Shown: positions 26,046-36,434, counted from the first letter of the stretch. The stretch is 64,000 nucleotides of DNA from Undibacterium sp. Jales W-56 (GCF_025548535.1 NZ_JAJLQW010000006.1:62001-126000), one strand, 5' to 3'. A program made the numbers and translations. The notes: generated by a model from the sequence alone, not told the origin.

Positions 26046-26542
26046 GGCGTGTTTTCCCCGATTTTGTCAAGCTCGCGTTTAAGAGCGAGCTTCGCGAGTT
26101 TTTGTATTGGCAGGCTCATCAAGATATCGAGGCGCGTCTTGATTTCGCGGCATACCATGGCGAATGCATGGCGGATCTCGACGTCGCTGCCCTGCACCGA
26201 CGCGGGATCGGAAAATCCCCAGTGAGCCGTCACGGGCTGACCCGGCCAGTGCGGACAGACTTCGCCTGCCGCCTTGTCGCAGACGGTGATGACGAAATCC
26301 ATGTGCGGCGCTTCATCGGCTGCGAATTCGTTCCAGGACTTGCTGCGTAGATCCGTCAAGGGATAGCCGATAGCCGCGATCTGCTCGAGCGCGAAGCGGT
26401 GGACTTCGCCGGTCGGATGGCTGCCCGCGCTGTAGGTCTTGAATCTGCCTTGGCCGGCAGCATTGAGCATGGCTTCGGCCATGATGCTGCGCGCCGAGTT
26501 CCCTGTGCACAGAAACAGTACGTTATACACTTTGTCGCTCAT
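26042..26542 (-). CDS. arsC: Arsenate reductase, low-molecular-weight phosphatase type (second copy)
   Basis: 166 residues. P-loop CTGNSARS at residues 12-19 (CX5R), the DFVITVCDKAAGEVC segment with two cysteines that relay the disulfide, and HWGFSDPASVQG with the conserved DP. Thioredoxin-coupled arsenate reductase. Directly downstream of another arsC; the pair is diverged, not a recent copy. Confidence 0.92.
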   Translation of the reverse strand: MSDKVYNVLFLCTGNSARSIMAEAMLNAAGQGRFKTYSAGSHPTGEVHRFALEQIAAIGYPLTDLRSKSWNEFAADEAPHMDFVITVCDKAAGEVCPHWPGQPVTAHWGFSDPASVQGSDVEIRHAFAMVCREIKTRLDILMSLPIQKLAKLALKRELDKIGENTP

Positions 26543-26584
26543 GATCTTTCCAGTCTGGTCAGTTTGATCGCAATGCGTTTGCCT

Positions 26585-27064
26585 TCACGGCAGCAAGGTG
26601 CCAATCCGGTCGAGTTCGGCCTTCATGCGCACCTTGTCATTTTTCAGTTCGTCCAGTGGCAGCGCCAGGAAGGCCTCGATGCGTGCGCGCAGGATGCGGT
26701 AGGCCGTCATGAAGGCGCCATCGATTTCCTCCTCGGTGCCGCTCGCATGAGCAGGATCCTCGACGCCCCAGTGCGTACGCATGACCGGCCCCAGGTAGGC
26801 CGGGCAAGTCTCGCCGGCGGCGCTACCGCATACCGTGATGACGATGTCCGGCGTGGCCGACAGCGCGTCCCACGACTTGCTGTAATAGCCTTCGGTCGAG
26901 ATCCCCTCGCGCGCCAGCAACGCGAGCGAGCGCGGATGAACATAGCCGGCCGGCTTGCTGCCCGCGCTCATCGCCGCCCAGCCTTCAGGCGCGAGGTGGT
27001 TGAAAGTGGCCTCGCCGAAGATTGAGCGGCAGGAATTGCCGGTGCAAAGAAAAAGTACATTCAT
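26585..27064 (-). CDS. arsC: Arsenate reductase, low-molecular-weight phosphatase type (first copy)
   Basis: 159 residues. P-loop CTGNSCRS at 7-14, with an extra Cys instead of the Ala found in the second copy, DIVITVCGSAAGETC with the relay cysteines, and HWGVEDPAHASG. First structural gene after arsR, 60 bases downstream of its stop. Confidence 0.92.
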   Translation of the reverse strand: MNVLFLCTGNSCRSIFGEATFNHLAPEGWAAMSAGSKPAGYVHPRSLALLAREGISTEGYYSKSWDALSATPDIVITVCGSAAGETCPAYLGPVMRTHWGVEDPAHASGTEEEIDGAFMTAYRILRARIEAFLALPLDELKNDKVRMKAELDRIGTLLP

Positions 27065-27124
27065 ATCGCGATAGTCCCTGATGATGTTGTCATACGTGGT
27101 AAAAGTAGTAGTGGTCGGTCCGTG

Positions 27125-27463
27125 TCAGCCGAGTGCCTTGTCGATTGCACAATCCAGCGCCGCAGTTGTCGAACAAGGAGTACCCGTGCAACAGCTGTCA
27201 GTCAGGAAAGCCATCAGGCAATTCATCGTCGTGAAATTGGCCGTGTAGATGACAAAACGGCCGTCCTGGCGTGGGGCGATCAGTTCGGCATGCGTCAATT
27301 CCTTGAGGTGGAACGACAGGGACGACTGAGGAATCTGCAGCTGCTCGGCGATCTTGGTCGCGGCCAAGCCCGCCGGGCCGACCTGCACGAGCAGCCGGAA
27401 TACGGCTAGCCGCGAGTCTTGCGCCAGCGCCGCCAGGGCGCCAATTGCCTCTCTTGTTTCCAT
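27125..27463 (-). CDS. arsR: ArsR family metalloregulator
   Basis: 112 residues, winged helix with AATKIAEQLQIPQSSLSFHLKEL recognition region and wing DGRFVIYTANF. The arsenite site is a C-terminal cysteine cluster (SCCTGTPC), as in the ArsR type with cysteines after the wing, not the classical ELCVCDL site in helix 3. It should repress the ars genes and itself. Confidence 0.92.
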   Translation of the reverse strand: METREAIGALAALAQDSRLAVFRLLVQVGPAGLAATKIAEQLQIPQSSLSFHLKELTHAELIAPRQDGRFVIYTANFTTMNCLMAFLTDSCCTGTPCSTTAALDCAIDKALG

Positions 27464-27483
27464 TTAAGGGTTCCAGTGGTTCG

Positions 27484-27522
27484 ATTCGATAATTCTACAT
27501 TACTGGAATTATAAATACGAAT
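27484..27522 (-). promoter_or_regulatory. Probable ArsR operator
   Basis: Interrupted palindrome upstream of arsR: outer arms ATTCG/CGAAT and inner arms TAATTC/GAATTA around a 10-base centre. AT-rich in a GC-rich background and 20 bases before the arsR start, as expected for an autoregulatory ArsR site. Confidence 0.55.
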
Positions 27523-27676
27523 GATGACAAAGTGATGACCGAGTGAAGAAACAGCGTGGACATGCTGGACGAACTTGTTCCGGCGCGCGCCCGAAAGTCC
27601 TTGACCTTGGTGCCGCTCCAAGCCGTATCGTGATCACGTCCTGGCAATGAAGCGAGGGCGGTTTCGGGAGATAATC

Positions 27677-27946
27677 ATGATCAGCAAAAGGAAAATCGAA
27701 GTATTTAGCGCTGGATGCGCGGTGTGCGAGAGCGTGGTCCAGTTGGTCAAGGCAAGCGCCTGCCCGTCCTGCGATGTGGTGGTGCTCGACACGAATGACG
27801 TTCAGGTTGCGCAGCGGGCCAAATCCTTGGGCATCTCAAAGGTGCCGGCTGTGGTGATTGAAGGCGTTCTAGCCGACTGTTGCGCGAGCGGCGGGGTGAA
27901 TCTGACCACATTGAAGGCGGCCGGTCTGGGATCGCCGGCGCCATAG
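27677..27946 (+). CDS. Thioredoxin-like small protein
   Basis: 89 residues from the ATG at 27677 with GGGAG upstream. Thioredoxin fold with CAVC at residues 14-17 and cis-Pro in SKVPAVVIEG, plus an additional ACPSC pair and a late ADCCAS. Divergent from arsR. Its many cysteines suggest metal-thiol exchange as well as redox. First of a run Trx-MerR-Grx-CcdA. Confidence 0.8.
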   Translation: MISKRKIEVFSAGCAVCESVVQLVKASACPSCDVVVLDTNDVQVAQRAKSLGISKVPAVVIEGVLADCCASGGVNLTTLKAAGLGSPAP

Positions 27947-28022
27947 TGCAGGCACTGCCGTGCTCGACTTTTGAGGCGCCTCCAAGGCGTGTCCTACCAG
28001 CTAAACGATGCAAGGAATTGCC

Positions 28023-28430
28023 ATGTTAACGATCGGTAAGATCGCAGAATTATCCGGCCTGACGACCGACGCCATTCGCTATTACGAAAAGGAAGGTTTG
28101 GTCGCACCCCAGCAGAAGTCGGACGCCGGCTATCGCCTCTACGATGACGTCGCTGTGCGGCGCCTGCACTTTATCAAGCAAGCGCAGCATTGTGGCTTCA
28201 GCCTGGCCGAAATTCAGCAGTTGCTCACGCTGCAGACGCTCGACTCGTCTTGCTGTAGCGACGTGCGCAAACTGGCTGTCACGAAAAAGCTTCAGCTCGA
28301 AGCGAAGATTCGGGACTTGCAGGCCATGTCGGCCACACTCGACCATTTGATTATTGGCTGCGCCGTGGATGCCGAGTCGGTGGACAAATGCACGATTCTG
28401 TCGTCGCTGAAAGGCCAAGAGCATGATTGA
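28023..28430 (+). CDS. MerR family metal-responsive regulator
   Basis: 135 residues. Helix-turn-helix [23 protein letters not shown] and wing typical of MerR. Metal-binding candidates: CC in [11 protein letters not shown] before the dimerisation helix, and [12 protein letters not shown] near the end. The pattern is closest to the Hg/Zn/Pb-type MerR regulators (MerR, ZntR, PbrR) rather than CueR. A perfect palindrome GAGGCGCCTC lies about 45 bases upstream. Its end overlaps the next gene by 8 bases. Confidence 0.85.
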   Translation: MLTIGKIAELSGLTTDAIRYYEKEGLVAPQQKSDAGYRLYDDVAVRRLHFIKQAQHCGFSLAEIQQLLTLQTLDSSCCSDVRKLAVTKKLQLEAKIRDLQAMSATLDHLIIGCAVDAESVDKCTILSSLKGQEHD

Positions 28431-28686
28431 CATCGATGTGTTCGTGCTGCCCGGCTGCGAGCGATGCCTTTCCGGCCTTGGCGCGCTTGAGCAGGTTGTC
28501 CGGTCGTTCGGCCCCGACAACTGCAAGTGGGAAGAACGCAACCTCCTGGAAAACATCGACCGTGCGGTCCAGATCGGCATCCTGTCGGCACCGGCGATTG
28601 CGGTCGGCGGCAGGCTGGCCTTCAGCTCCCTTCCCAGCCCGCAGCAACTCCATGCGGAACTGGTCAAATACGTGACGGGACCATGA
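28423..28686 (+). CDS. Glutaredoxin-like small protein
   Basis: 87 residues with [10 protein letters not shown] (CxxC at 11-14) and [15 protein letters not shown] holding the cis-Pro. A thioredoxin-fold redox carrier. It overlaps merR by 8 bases and the following CcdA-like gene by ATGA, so the three are one operon. Confidence 0.8.
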   Translation: MIDIDVFVLPGCERCLSGLGALEQVVRSFGPDNCKWEERNLLENIDRAVQIGILSAPAIAVGGRLAFSSLPSPQQLHAELVKYVTGP

Positions 28687-29381
28687 TGGACGCACAATCG
28701 CTGCAGGCGGGCGTTAGTCAGGCCAGCGCGGCCGCGCTTGGCGGCAGCTTCGTGACTGGCTTCGTCTTCAGTTTCAACCCGGTGGCGTTCGCGGCAATTC
28801 CGGTGTCGCTGGCATACGTAACCAAGGCGCAGGAACAAAGGCGAGCCGTGCTGTACGGTGGCATGTTCATTTTGGGGTTGCTCGTGGTTCACGCCTTCCT
28901 TGGCTTGATCGCCGGGCTTGGCGGCAGTTGGGTACAGTCGCTGCTAGGGCGTTTCTGGGGACTTTTGCCCGGTCCGATGCTGATTATCCTCGGCGCGATG
29001 TGGCCAGGGTGGATCAAGATCAAGTTGCCGACGTGGCGCGTGGCCATCAAGCCGATCTCCGGCCCGTTCGGCGCCTTCCTGCTCGGCATTCCATTCTCCG
29101 TCGCTATCTGTCCGTTCTGTACGCCGGCGCTGTTGATACTGTTGGGTGTTGCGGCGTCAATCGGATCGCCCTGGTACGGCATCGCGCTGCTGCTGGCCTT
29201 CGCATTAGGTCGCGCGGTGCCGATCCTTATCGGGGCGGCGGCGATCGGCTGGCTGGAAGAATTCCGGATCCTGGGGCGTTACCAGAAGGTGTTTGAGGTG
29301 ACGGGCGCGGTCGTCCTGATCCTGGCAGGACTCTATATGCTTAACGCCTATTTCTTTGTGATTCCATCCCTGGCTGGATAA
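28683..29381 (+). CDS. CcdA/DsbD-like membrane electron carrier
   Basis: 232 residues, about six membrane helices. Typical CcdA/DsbD marks: SFNPVAFAAIPVSLAYV in helix 1 (Cys replaced by Asn at the usual CxxxP), and AICPFCTPALLILLGV in the fourth helix. The loss of one of the usual helix cysteines while a CPFC pair is present is unusual. It probably passes electrons from cytoplasmic thioredoxin to an extracytoplasmic partner, here perhaps the small Trx/Grx-like proteins encoded before it. Confidence 0.75.
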   Translation: MMDAQSLQAGVSQASAAALGGSFVTGFVFSFNPVAFAAIPVSLAYVTKAQEQRRAVLYGGMFILGLLVVHAFLGLIAGLGGSWVQSLLGRFWGLLPGPMLIILGAMWPGWIKIKLPTWRVAIKPISGPFGAFLLGIPFSVAICPFCTPALLILLGVAASIGSPWYGIALLLAFALGRAVPILIGAAAIGWLEEFRILGRYQKVFEVTGAVVLILAGLYMLNAYFFVIPSLAG

Positions 29382-29420
29382 GGATGCGGAACAAATCGTG
29401 ACAACCCGACGGAGTGTGAC

Positions 29421-29615
29421 ATGAGCAACGCGAGGGGCACTCTCGAAGACCACGTTTTGGCAGTGTTCGAACGTGCCTGTCTCGAACAGGACCTTGCCGT
29501 TGCCGAGCATTTGCTGCGAGCGCTGGAGCTCATAGCACAGCGCAACGGGAACGATAACCAGCTTCAGCAGGCCTTGCTGAAATTTGCGAAATCGCGGCCG
29601 CGGGATCCATCCTGA
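29421..29615 (+). CDS. Small helical hypothetical protein, 64 aa
   Basis: MSNARGTLEDHVLAVFERAC then EQDLAVAEHLLRALELIAQ: an all-helical acidic protein, downstream of the CcdA-like gene by 39 bases on the same strand. Small helical proteins of this shape occur on metal islands; no function is known to me. Confidence 0.5.
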   Translation: MSNARGTLEDHVLAVFERACLEQDLAVAEHLLRALELIAQRNGNDNQLQQALLKFAKSRPRDPS

Positions 29616-29713
29616 ACGAACTCGTTTCGCGACCAGCTATGCGTGTAGACCAAATTGGCAAGATTCAAATTGTTAGATATGCAATTGCGCTGCCAGTAAA
29701 TCGGAAAAAATCC

Positions 29714-29744
29714 TTGACCTTCCCACTATGGCAATCTCTACACT
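29714..29744 (+). promoter_or_regulatory. CueR-type copper promoter
   Basis: TTGACC at 29714-29719, a 19-base spacer holding the dyad ACCTTCCC...ATGGCAA, and TACACT at 29739-29744. MerR-family promoters have overlong 19-20 base spacers, and CTTGACCTTCCC matches the CueR box. It drives the copper run starting at 29867. No cueR gene is seen in the window, so the regulator would be elsewhere, unless the MerR gene at 28023 acts here. Confidence 0.75.
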
Positions 29745-29866
29745 GCGTAAGGATTGGAGACCACCGCCCGACCCACTCGATATAAGATCGTACGAAAAGC
29801 GCGCTCGCCTTGACAGTTCGCTTTATCCAACGTAGGCTAAAAAAGGACGTTTAATACCAATTTTTC

Positions 29867-30274
29867 ATGAAAATTTCCTGCTCATCACGTATCTTGACGG
29901 CGATCGTCGCGATCTTCAGCATGCTGTTCATGCAGCTTGCTGTGGCGTCGTACGCGTGTCCGGGTATGTCGACGGGAAGTCCGAATGGCGGTCAATCCGC
30001 AAATTCCGTCGCGACCGATATGCCGGATTGCGAAGGTATGGATCCGGCCCAGTCTACGCTTTGCCATCTGTACGCGCATGGTGAGCCGTCCAAACAGTCC
30101 CTCGAAAAGACACCCGTACCCGATATACAGCCTTTCGTGCCTGTTGCACTCGTATTGGATTTGCAGTTTTTCGACGTTGCATCCATTCCGGAGGCAAAGC
30201 CTTACCTGCCGATCGCGTTAACGCGAACGACCGCCCCGCCGATTGCCATCCGCAATTGCTGTTTCCGCATTTAA
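29867..30274 (+). CDS. Small exported Cys/Met protein of the copper cluster
   Basis: 135 residues with a signal peptide (to about residue 27, ending VASYA). The mature part has CPGM, MPDCEGMD and CHLYAH, then a conserved-looking C-terminus ending NCCFRI. First gene after the CueR-type promoter. Cys, Met and His suggest a periplasmic copper ligand; no named family is recognised. Confidence 0.65.
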   Translation: MKISCSSRILTAIVAIFSMLFMQLAVASYACPGMSTGSPNGGQSANSVATDMPDCEGMDPAQSTLCHLYAHGEPSKQSLEKTPVPDIQPFVPVALVLDLQFFDVASIPEAKPYLPIALTRTTAPPIAIRNCCFRI

Positions 30275-30352
30275 TTCTCCAGACTGCCTAGTTCGTCATC
30301 GCATCGCCGCTGCCGGCGAGCGCGATGTTGTCCGTCGCACTCTGGAGGTAAC

Positions 30353-31690
30353 ATGTCATCCCTGCTATCCACGCAGTTCAATGCGTGTGCTTTTCGTCTT
30401 CGTTCAATATCGAAGACCGCGTTATTGCTGTCGTTCATCGTCGGCACCCATGCTGCGCTGGCAGCGCCAGTGGCGCTCACGCTTGGCCAGGCCCAACAGC
30501 AAGCGGTTGCCCGCTCACGCCAACTGATGGCGCAGGATCACGCAAGCGCTGCGTCGCGCGAAATGGCGGTCGCAGCCGGCCAACTGCCCGATCCCATCCT
30601 CAAGGTCGGTGTCGACAACTTGCCCGTCAGCGGTCCAGATCGCTTAAGTCTTGGCAACGACTTCATGACGATGCGTCGGGTCGGCATTTCGCAGGAGTTC
30701 ACGCGCGCCGACAAACGACATTGGCGTTCCGCACGCCTCGAGCGCGAAGCGGACAAGGCCAGTGCACAAAAAGACGTCACCCTTGCATCGATCCAACGCG
30801 ACACCGCCATCGCATGGCTAGACCTGTACTACACGGAGCAAATGGCCGCCGTGGTTTCTTCGCAGACGGCCCTGTCGCATCAAGAAATCGAAGCGGCCGA
30901 AGCGGCCTATCGTGGTGGACGCGGTAGCCAGGCCGACATTCTTGCGGCCCGTTCAGCTTTGCTCGCCCTGGACGACCGCAGGAGCGAGATCGGTCGTCGA
31001 TTGCTCGTCGCTCGAACCATGCTGGCCCGCTGGACCGGTGCAAGTGGCGAGGTCGCCTTGGCGGGCGCGCCCAATATCGACAAGATACGCCTTGATCCTG
31101 CGACGCTTGACACTGACCTTGCTCACCACCCGCAGATCGCGGTGATGAACAGGCAAGAGGACATCGCCCAGGCGGAAGCCAATCTGGCACAAGCGAACCG
31201 GCGCGCGGATTGGAGTGTGGAGGTCGCCTTCCAGCAGCGCGGTGCCGCCTATTCGAACATGGTGTCGGTTGGCATATCGGTGCCGCTGCAGTGGGACCGG
31301 AAGAACCGCCAAGACCGCGAGCTTGCGTCCAAGCTCGCCATGGTCGAGCAAACGAAGGCCGAGCGCGATGAGATGCTACGCGATCATGTCGCTGAAGCGC
31401 GCGTCATGATTGTCGAGTGGCAGAACGGTCGGGAGCGGGTTGCGCGCTACGTCCGTGAATGGATACCGCTGGCGGACGAACGCAGCCAGGCGATGCTGGC
31501 CGCTTACCGGGGCGGAAAATCGACATTGGCCGAGGTGCTCGCAGCAAGACGCAATGAGACGGATGTCCGCATGCAGGCGCTTCAACTTCAAATGGAGACG
31601 GCGCGGCTGTGGGCACAACTCAACTTCCTCTTTCCAGAAAACGGAATCGCACAGCATTCCGCCATGACTAGCAACCAGGAATCCAAATGA
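30353..31690 (+). CDS. cusC: TolC-type outer membrane factor of the Cus system
   Basis: 445 residues: signal peptide ending AALAA, then two TolC repeats with the heptad coiled coils (SRQLMAQDHASAASREM, RRADWSVEVAFQQRG). GGAGG precedes the ATG. Stop overlaps the start of the adaptor gene, so CusCBA is one operon. It forms the outer channel of the tripartite Cu(I)/Ag(I) pump. Confidence 0.88.
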   Translation: MSSLLSTQFNACAFRLRSISKTALLLSFIVGTHAALAAPVALTLGQAQQQAVARSRQLMAQDHASAASREMAVAAGQLPDPILKVGVDNLPVSGPDRLSLGNDFMTMRRVGISQEFTRADKRHWRSARLEREADKASAQKDVTLASIQRDTAIAWLDLYYTEQMAAVVSSQTALSHQEIEAAEAAYRGGRGSQADILAARSALLALDDRRSEIGRRLLVARTMLARWTGASGEVALAGAPNIDKIRLDPATLDTDLAHHPQIAVMNRQEDIAQAEANLAQANRRADWSVEVAFQQRGAAYSNMVSVGISVPLQWDRKNRQDRELASKLAMVEQTKAERDEMLRDHVAEARVMIVEWQNGRERVARYVREWIPLADERSQAMLAAYRGGKSTLAEVLAARRNETDVRMQALQLQMETARLWAQLNFLFPENGIAQHSAMTSNQESK

Positions 31691-33276
31691 AGAACAAGAA
31701 AATTTTCGCGCTGATCGTTGCAGTTGCCGTTGCGGCCGGCGGATACGCGGCCTACCGATTTGGAGTGCGGCAAGGCATGAAGGACATGTCGCCTGCCAAC
31801 GCGACCGCGGCTGGCGGAGCCGCGGCTGGCGGCGGCGCCGCCAAGAAGCCGCTGTACTGGCACGATCCGATGGTTCCCGGTCAAAAATTCGACAAGCCGG
31901 GCAAATCCCCCTTCATGGACATGCAACTGGTCCCCGTGTACGGCGGAGACGATGGCGACGACGGCAAGGTCACCATCAGCCCACGCGTGCAGCAGAATCT
32001 CGGGGTGCGCACGGCGGCGGTCACGAGCGGAAAATTGTCGACGCGCGTGGTTACGGTGGGAAGCGTGGCCTATAACGAGCGCGACGTGGCACTGGTGCAG
32101 GCGCGCAGCAATGGATTTGTCGAGCGCCTGTACGTGCGTGCGCCGCTCGATCCAGTAAAAAAAGGGCAGGCCTTGGCCGAATTGTACGTACCTGACTGGG
32201 TCGCGGCGCAGGAGGAATACCTGGCTGCCCGGCGTATGCAAGGCGCCGACACGGCTTCGTTGGTCGACGGCGCCCGCCAGCGCATGCGGCTCGTCGGCAT
32301 GACCGACGGGCAGATTCGGTTGGTGGAAGCCAGTGGCAAGGTCAATCCCCGCATCACAATTTCATCGCCCGTCAGCGGTGTGGTCGCGGAACTCGGCGCC
32401 CGTGAAGGGATGACCGTGATGGCTGGGGCGACTCTGTTTCGTATCAACGGGCTTGGCACCGTCTGGGTGAATGCGGAAGTACCGGAGAACGTGGCAGCAA
32501 GGGTTCGGCCCGGCGATGTGGTCGAAGCGCGCACCCAAGCGCTGCCTGGCACCGTCTACAAGGGCAAGGTCGGCGCGATTTTGCCCGAGGTCAATGCCGC
32601 GACACGCACGCTCAAAGCCCGTATCGAGCTGGCTAACCCGAATGGGCAGTTGGTGCCTGGTATGTTCGCCGCACTCACGTTTGCGCCCAGCGCCGGCGCC
32701 GAGGTGCTGCTGGTGCCGTCGGAGGCCGTCATACAGACGGGCACGCGCAGCGTCGTCATGCTCGCGCAAGATGGCGGCAAATTCATGCCAGTCGACGTCG
32801 AGCTCGGGGGCGAAGGCGATGGTTTGACCGAGATCCGCAAGGGCCTGGCAGCTGGCCAGAAGGTCGTCGTATCGGGTCAGTTCCTGGTCGACTCCGAGGC
32901 GAGTTTGAGGGGGACGGCGACGCGCATGACGGATGTTCAAGCACCAGAGCAAGATAAAGCGGCCGCGCTCCATCACGGCCAAGGCAAGGTCGAACAGATC
33001 GGCAAGGACGACATCACAATTTCGCACGGCCCGATAGCGTCCCTGCAGTGGGGGCCGATGACGATGCCATTCAAGCTTCCGCCCGCAGGGCTGCCGCGCA
33101 ATGTCAGCACGGGCGATCAGGTCGCGTTCGACATCAAGCAGCGCAAGGATGGCAGTTTTGAAATCGCCGCGATTTCGCCGACCGCAGATGCGCCCTCCGT
33201 TGGCAACAAGCCCATGACTGATTCCATGAAGGGCGATATGAAGATGCCTAAGCCGGCGGCTGGAGACAAGAAATGA
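31687..33276 (+). CDS. cusB: Periplasmic adaptor CusB with heavy-metal-binding and CusF domains
   Basis: 529 residues. N-terminal membrane anchor; heavy-metal-binding motif [10 protein letters not shown]...[10 protein letters not shown] near residue 57; HlyD-type barrel, hairpin and lipoyl parts; and at about 430-500 a fused CusF domain with [18 protein letters not shown], the His, Trp and two Met copper ligands of CusF. The Met/Pro/Lys-rich tail follows. The fusion supplies a metallochaperone to the pump directly. Confidence 0.92.
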   Translation: MKNKKIFALIVAVAVAAGGYAAYRFGVRQGMKDMSPANATAAGGAAAGGGAAKKPLYWHDPMVPGQKFDKPGKSPFMDMQLVPVYGGDDGDDGKVTISPRVQQNLGVRTAAVTSGKLSTRVVTVGSVAYNERDVALVQARSNGFVERLYVRAPLDPVKKGQALAELYVPDWVAAQEEYLAARRMQGADTASLVDGARQRMRLVGMTDGQIRLVEASGKVNPRITISSPVSGVVAELGAREGMTVMAGATLFRINGLGTVWVNAEVPENVAARVRPGDVVEARTQALPGTVYKGKVGAILPEVNAATRTLKARIELANPNGQLVPGMFAALTFAPSAGAEVLLVPSEAVIQTGTRSVVMLAQDGGKFMPVDVELGGEGDGLTEIRKGLAAGQKVVVSGQFLVDSEASLRGTATRMTDVQAPEQDKAAALHHGQGKVEQIGKDDITISHGPIASLQWGPMTMPFKLPPAGLPRNVSTGDQVAFDIKQRKDGSFEIAAISPTADAPSVGNKPMTDSMKGDMKMPKPAAGDKK

Positions 33277-36200
33277 TCGCGAAACTGATCCGCTGGTCGA
33301 TCGCGAACCGTTTCCTGGTCTTGCTGGCAACCGTTTTCATTACCGCTTGGGGAATATGGTCACTCGCGCGCACTCCGCTCGATGCGATCCCGGATTTGTC
33401 GGATGTGCAGGTCATTATCCGCACGACCTATCCAGGGCAGGCGCCACAGATCGTCGAGAACCAGGTGACCTATCCGCTGACGACGACGATGCTTTCAGTG
33501 CCAGGGGCAAAAACGGTGCGCGGTTACTCCTTTTTCGGCGACTCCTTCGTCTACATCCTGTTCGAGGATGGGACCGACCCTTACTGGGCCAGGTCGCGCG
33601 TGCTCGAGTACCTGAACCAGGTGCAATCACGCCTGCCTGCGCAGGCGAAAACGGCTCTCGGGCCGGATGCGACCGGCGTGGGCTGGATCTACGAATATGC
33701 GCTGGTGGACCGCAGCGGCAAGCTGGACTTGTCGCAGCTGCGCGCATTCCAGGACTGGTTCCTGAAATTCGAACTCAAGGCAGTGCCCAACGTGTCCGAG
33801 GTGGCCAGCGTTGGCGGCATGGTACGCCAGTACCAAATCGTGCTCGACCCCGACAAGCTGCGCGCCTACTCCATCCCCCATGGCAAAGTGATCGAGGCGG
33901 TGCAGCGCGCCAATCAAGAAACGGGCGGTTCGGTGCTCGAATTGGGCGAAGCCGAATACATGGTCAGGGCCTCGGGTTACCTGCAGTCGCTCGACGATTT
34001 CCGAAAAATTCCGCTCATGACCACAGACGCCGGAGTGTCGGTGCGATTGGGCGACGTCGCCCGCATCCAGCTTGGACCGGAGATGCGCCGCGGGATCGCT
34101 GACCTCAACGGCGAAGGCGAGGTCGCGGGCGGCGTGATCGTCATGCGATCCGGCAAAAACGCACTCGAAACCATCGATGCCGTCAAGGCCAAACTCGCCA
34201 AGCTGAAGTCGAGCTTGCCGGCAGGCGTCGAGATCGTTCCGGTGTATGACCGTTCCAACCTGATCAAGCGCGCGGTCGACAACCTCGAGCACAAGCTGAT
34301 CGAGGAATTCATCGTCGTCGCGCTGGTCTGCGCAATCTTCCTGTTTCACATTCGGTCGGCATTGGTGGCGATCGTGTCGCTGCCGCTGGGTATACTGATC
34401 GCCTACATTGTGATGTCGTATCAGGGCATCAACGCCAACATCATGTCGCTGGGCGGGATCGCGATCGCGATTGGCGCCATGGTCGACGCGGCGGTCGTGA
34501 TGATTGAGAACGCCCACAAGCATATCGAGGCCTGGAATCACGCCAACCCTGGCAAAAAGTTGAGCGGCGATGCGCACTGGGCCGTGATCGGCGATGCTGC
34601 GGCCGAGGTCGGCCCGGCGCTGTTCTTCTCGCTGCTCATCATCGTACTGTCCTTCATCCCGGTGTTCACGCTCGAAGCACAGGAGGGCCGCCTGTTCGCC
34701 CCCCTTGCCTTCACCAAGACCTACGCCATGGCGGCGGCGGCCGGCCTGGCCGTCACATTGATCCCGGTGTTGATGGGCTACCTGATCCGGGGACGCATTC
34801 CCGCCGAGCAGAAAAATCCGCTGAACCGGCTGCTGATCGCGCTCTACCGCCCGCTGCTGGAAATTGTGTTGCGCTGGCCAAAGTCCACCCTGGTCGCTGC
34901 CGGATTGATTGCGATCGTCACCATCTGGCCTATGTCGCGCCTAGGCGGCGAATTCATGCCGCCTCTCGATGAGGGCGATTTGCTGTATATGCCCTCCGCT
35001 TTGCCGGGTGTGGGCGCCGGCAAGGTAGCTGAACTGCTGCAACAGACGGATCGCCTGATCAAGACGGTGCCTGAGGTGCAAAGCGTGTTTGGTAAGGCCG
35101 GCCGGGCCGAATCGGCCACCGATCCGGCGCCTCTCGAAATGTTCGAGACGACGATCCAGTTCAAGCCGCGCGACCAATGGCGGGCGGGCATGACCACGGA
35201 CAAGCTGGTCGATGAGCTCGACCGCATCGTTAAGGTGCCGGGGCTATCCAATATCTGGGTGCCGCCGATCCGCAACCGCATCGATATGCTTGCCACCGGG
35301 ATCAAGAGTCCGGTCGGCGTCAAGGTGGCCGGCACCAGTCTGCAAGAGATTGACCGCATCACTGGCGAGATCGAGCGCGTCATCAAGGGCGTTCCCGGCG
35401 TGTCATCAGCGCTGGCCGAGCGTCTCAACGGAGGGCGATACGTCGATATCCATATCGATCGAGATGGCGCGGCGCGGTACGGCCTGAATATCGCCGATGT
35501 GCAGAGCATCGTCTCGAGCGCGATCGGTGGCGACAACATCGGAGAGACGGTGGAAGGCTTGCAGCGCTTTCCGATCAACGTGCGCTACCCGCGCGAGGTA
35601 CGCGACTCGGTCGAGAAACTGCGCGAACTTCCAGTGTTGACCGAACGCGGCGCCCAGATACGGCTTGGCGACGTCGCCACAATCCGGATCAACGATGGCC
35701 CTCCCATGCTCAAGAGCGAGAATGCGCGGCTGTCGGGTTGGGTGTATGTCGACATCCGTGACCGTGACCTCAGCTCGGCCGTGCACGAGATGCAGCAGGT
35801 CGTCGCCAAGGAAGTGAAGCTGCCGGCCGGCTATTCCGTGTCCTGGTCGGGCCAGTTCGAATACCTGGAACGCGCGACGGCAAAGCTCAAGATCGTCGTT
35901 CCTGCGACGCTGCTCATCATCTTCGTACTGCTCTACCTGACCTTCACGCGTGTCGATGAAGCGGCGTTGATCATGGCGACCTTGCCGTTCGCGCTGGCTG
36001 GCGGCATCTGGCTTCTGTGGGCACTCGGCCATAACCTGTCGGTAGCAAGCGGCGTCGGCTTCATCGCCCTGGCGGGCGTGTCGGCGGAATTCGGCGTCAT
36101 CATGCTGCTTTACCTCAAGCATGCGTGGGAAGCGAGGCAAGCAAAAGGCGCGCCGAGCGAGGCCGATCTTCTTGACGCCATACGCGAGGGCGCGGTATTG

Positions 36201-36434
36201 CGGGTTCGGCCGAAGGCGATGACGGTGGCCGTGATCATCGCCGGCCTGATTCCGGTCATGATCGGCACCGGCACCGGATCGGAAGTCATGCAGCGCATCG
36301 CGGCGCCGATGGTGGGAGGCATGATCACCGCGCCCTTGTTGTCGATGTTCGTGGTACCGGCAGTCTATCTGCTGATCCGGCGCCGGTCGATCCGCGCTGC
36401 AGCCGCCACGACGACTGGGAGCGATCAGCCATGA
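33273..36434 (+). CDS. cusA: RND heavy-metal efflux pump CusA
   Basis: 1053 residues, full length. Heavy-metal RND signature [21 protein letters not shown] with [20 protein letters not shown] in helix 4 (the Asp of the proton relay), and the second-half [19 protein letters not shown]. It takes Cu(I)/Ag(I) from CusB/CusF and exports across both membranes. Start overlaps cusB by 4 bases, and its stop overlaps the next gene as ATGA. Confidence 0.95.
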   Translation: MIAKLIRWSIANRFLVLLATVFITAWGIWSLARTPLDAIPDLSDVQVIIRTTYPGQAPQIVENQVTYPLTTTMLSVPGAKTVRGYSFFGDSFVYILFEDGTDPYWARSRVLEYLNQVQSRLPAQAKTALGPDATGVGWIYEYALVDRSGKLDLSQLRAFQDWFLKFELKAVPNVSEVASVGGMVRQYQIVLDPDKLRAYSIPHGKVIEAVQRANQETGGSVLELGEAEYMVRASGYLQSLDDFRKIPLMTTDAGVSVRLGDVARIQLGPEMRRGIADLNGEGEVAGGVIVMRSGKNALETIDAVKAKLAKLKSSLPAGVEIVPVYDRSNLIKRAVDNLEHKLIEEFIVVALVCAIFLFHIRSALVAIVSLPLGILIAYIVMSYQGINANIMSLGGIAIAIGAMVDAAVVMIENAHKHIEAWNHANPGKKLSGDAHWAVIGDAAAEVGPALFFSLLIIVLSFIPVFTLEAQEGRLFAPLAFTKTYAMAAAAGLAVTLIPVLMGYLIRGRIPAEQKNPLNRLLIALYRPLLEIVLRWPKSTLVAAGLIAIVTIWPMSRLGGEFMPPLDEGDLLYMPSALPGVGAGKVAELLQQTDRLIKTVPEVQSVFGKAGRAESATDPAPLEMFETTIQFKPRDQWRAGMTTDKLVDELDRIVKVPGLSNIWVPPIRNRIDMLATGIKSPVGVKVAGTSLQEIDRITGEIERVIKGVPGVSSALAERLNGGRYVDIHIDRDGAARYGLNIADVQSIVSSAIGGDNIGETVEGLQRFPINVRYPREVRDSVEKLRELPVLTERGAQIRLGDVATIRINDGPPMLKSENARLSGWVYVDIRDRDLSSAVHEMQQVVAKEVKLPAGYSVSWSGQFEYLERATAKLKIVVPATLLIIFVLLYLTFTRVDEAALIMATLPFALAGGIWLLWALGHNLSVASGVGFIALAGVSAEFGVIMLLYLKHAWEARQAKGAPSEADLLDAIREGAVLRVRPKAMTVAVIIAGLIPVMIGTGTGSEVMQRIAAPMVGGMITAPLLSMFVVPAVYLLIRRRSIRAAAATTTGSDQP

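Noticed and set aside
27965..28010. tRNA-like string (minus strand TTTAGCTGGTAGGAC with a following CGCCT/AGGCG stem)
   Set aside because: The anticodon loop would have only 3 bases and no T-arm or acceptor stem follows. Chance or a very decayed fragment; the palindrome may instead belong to the merR promoter.
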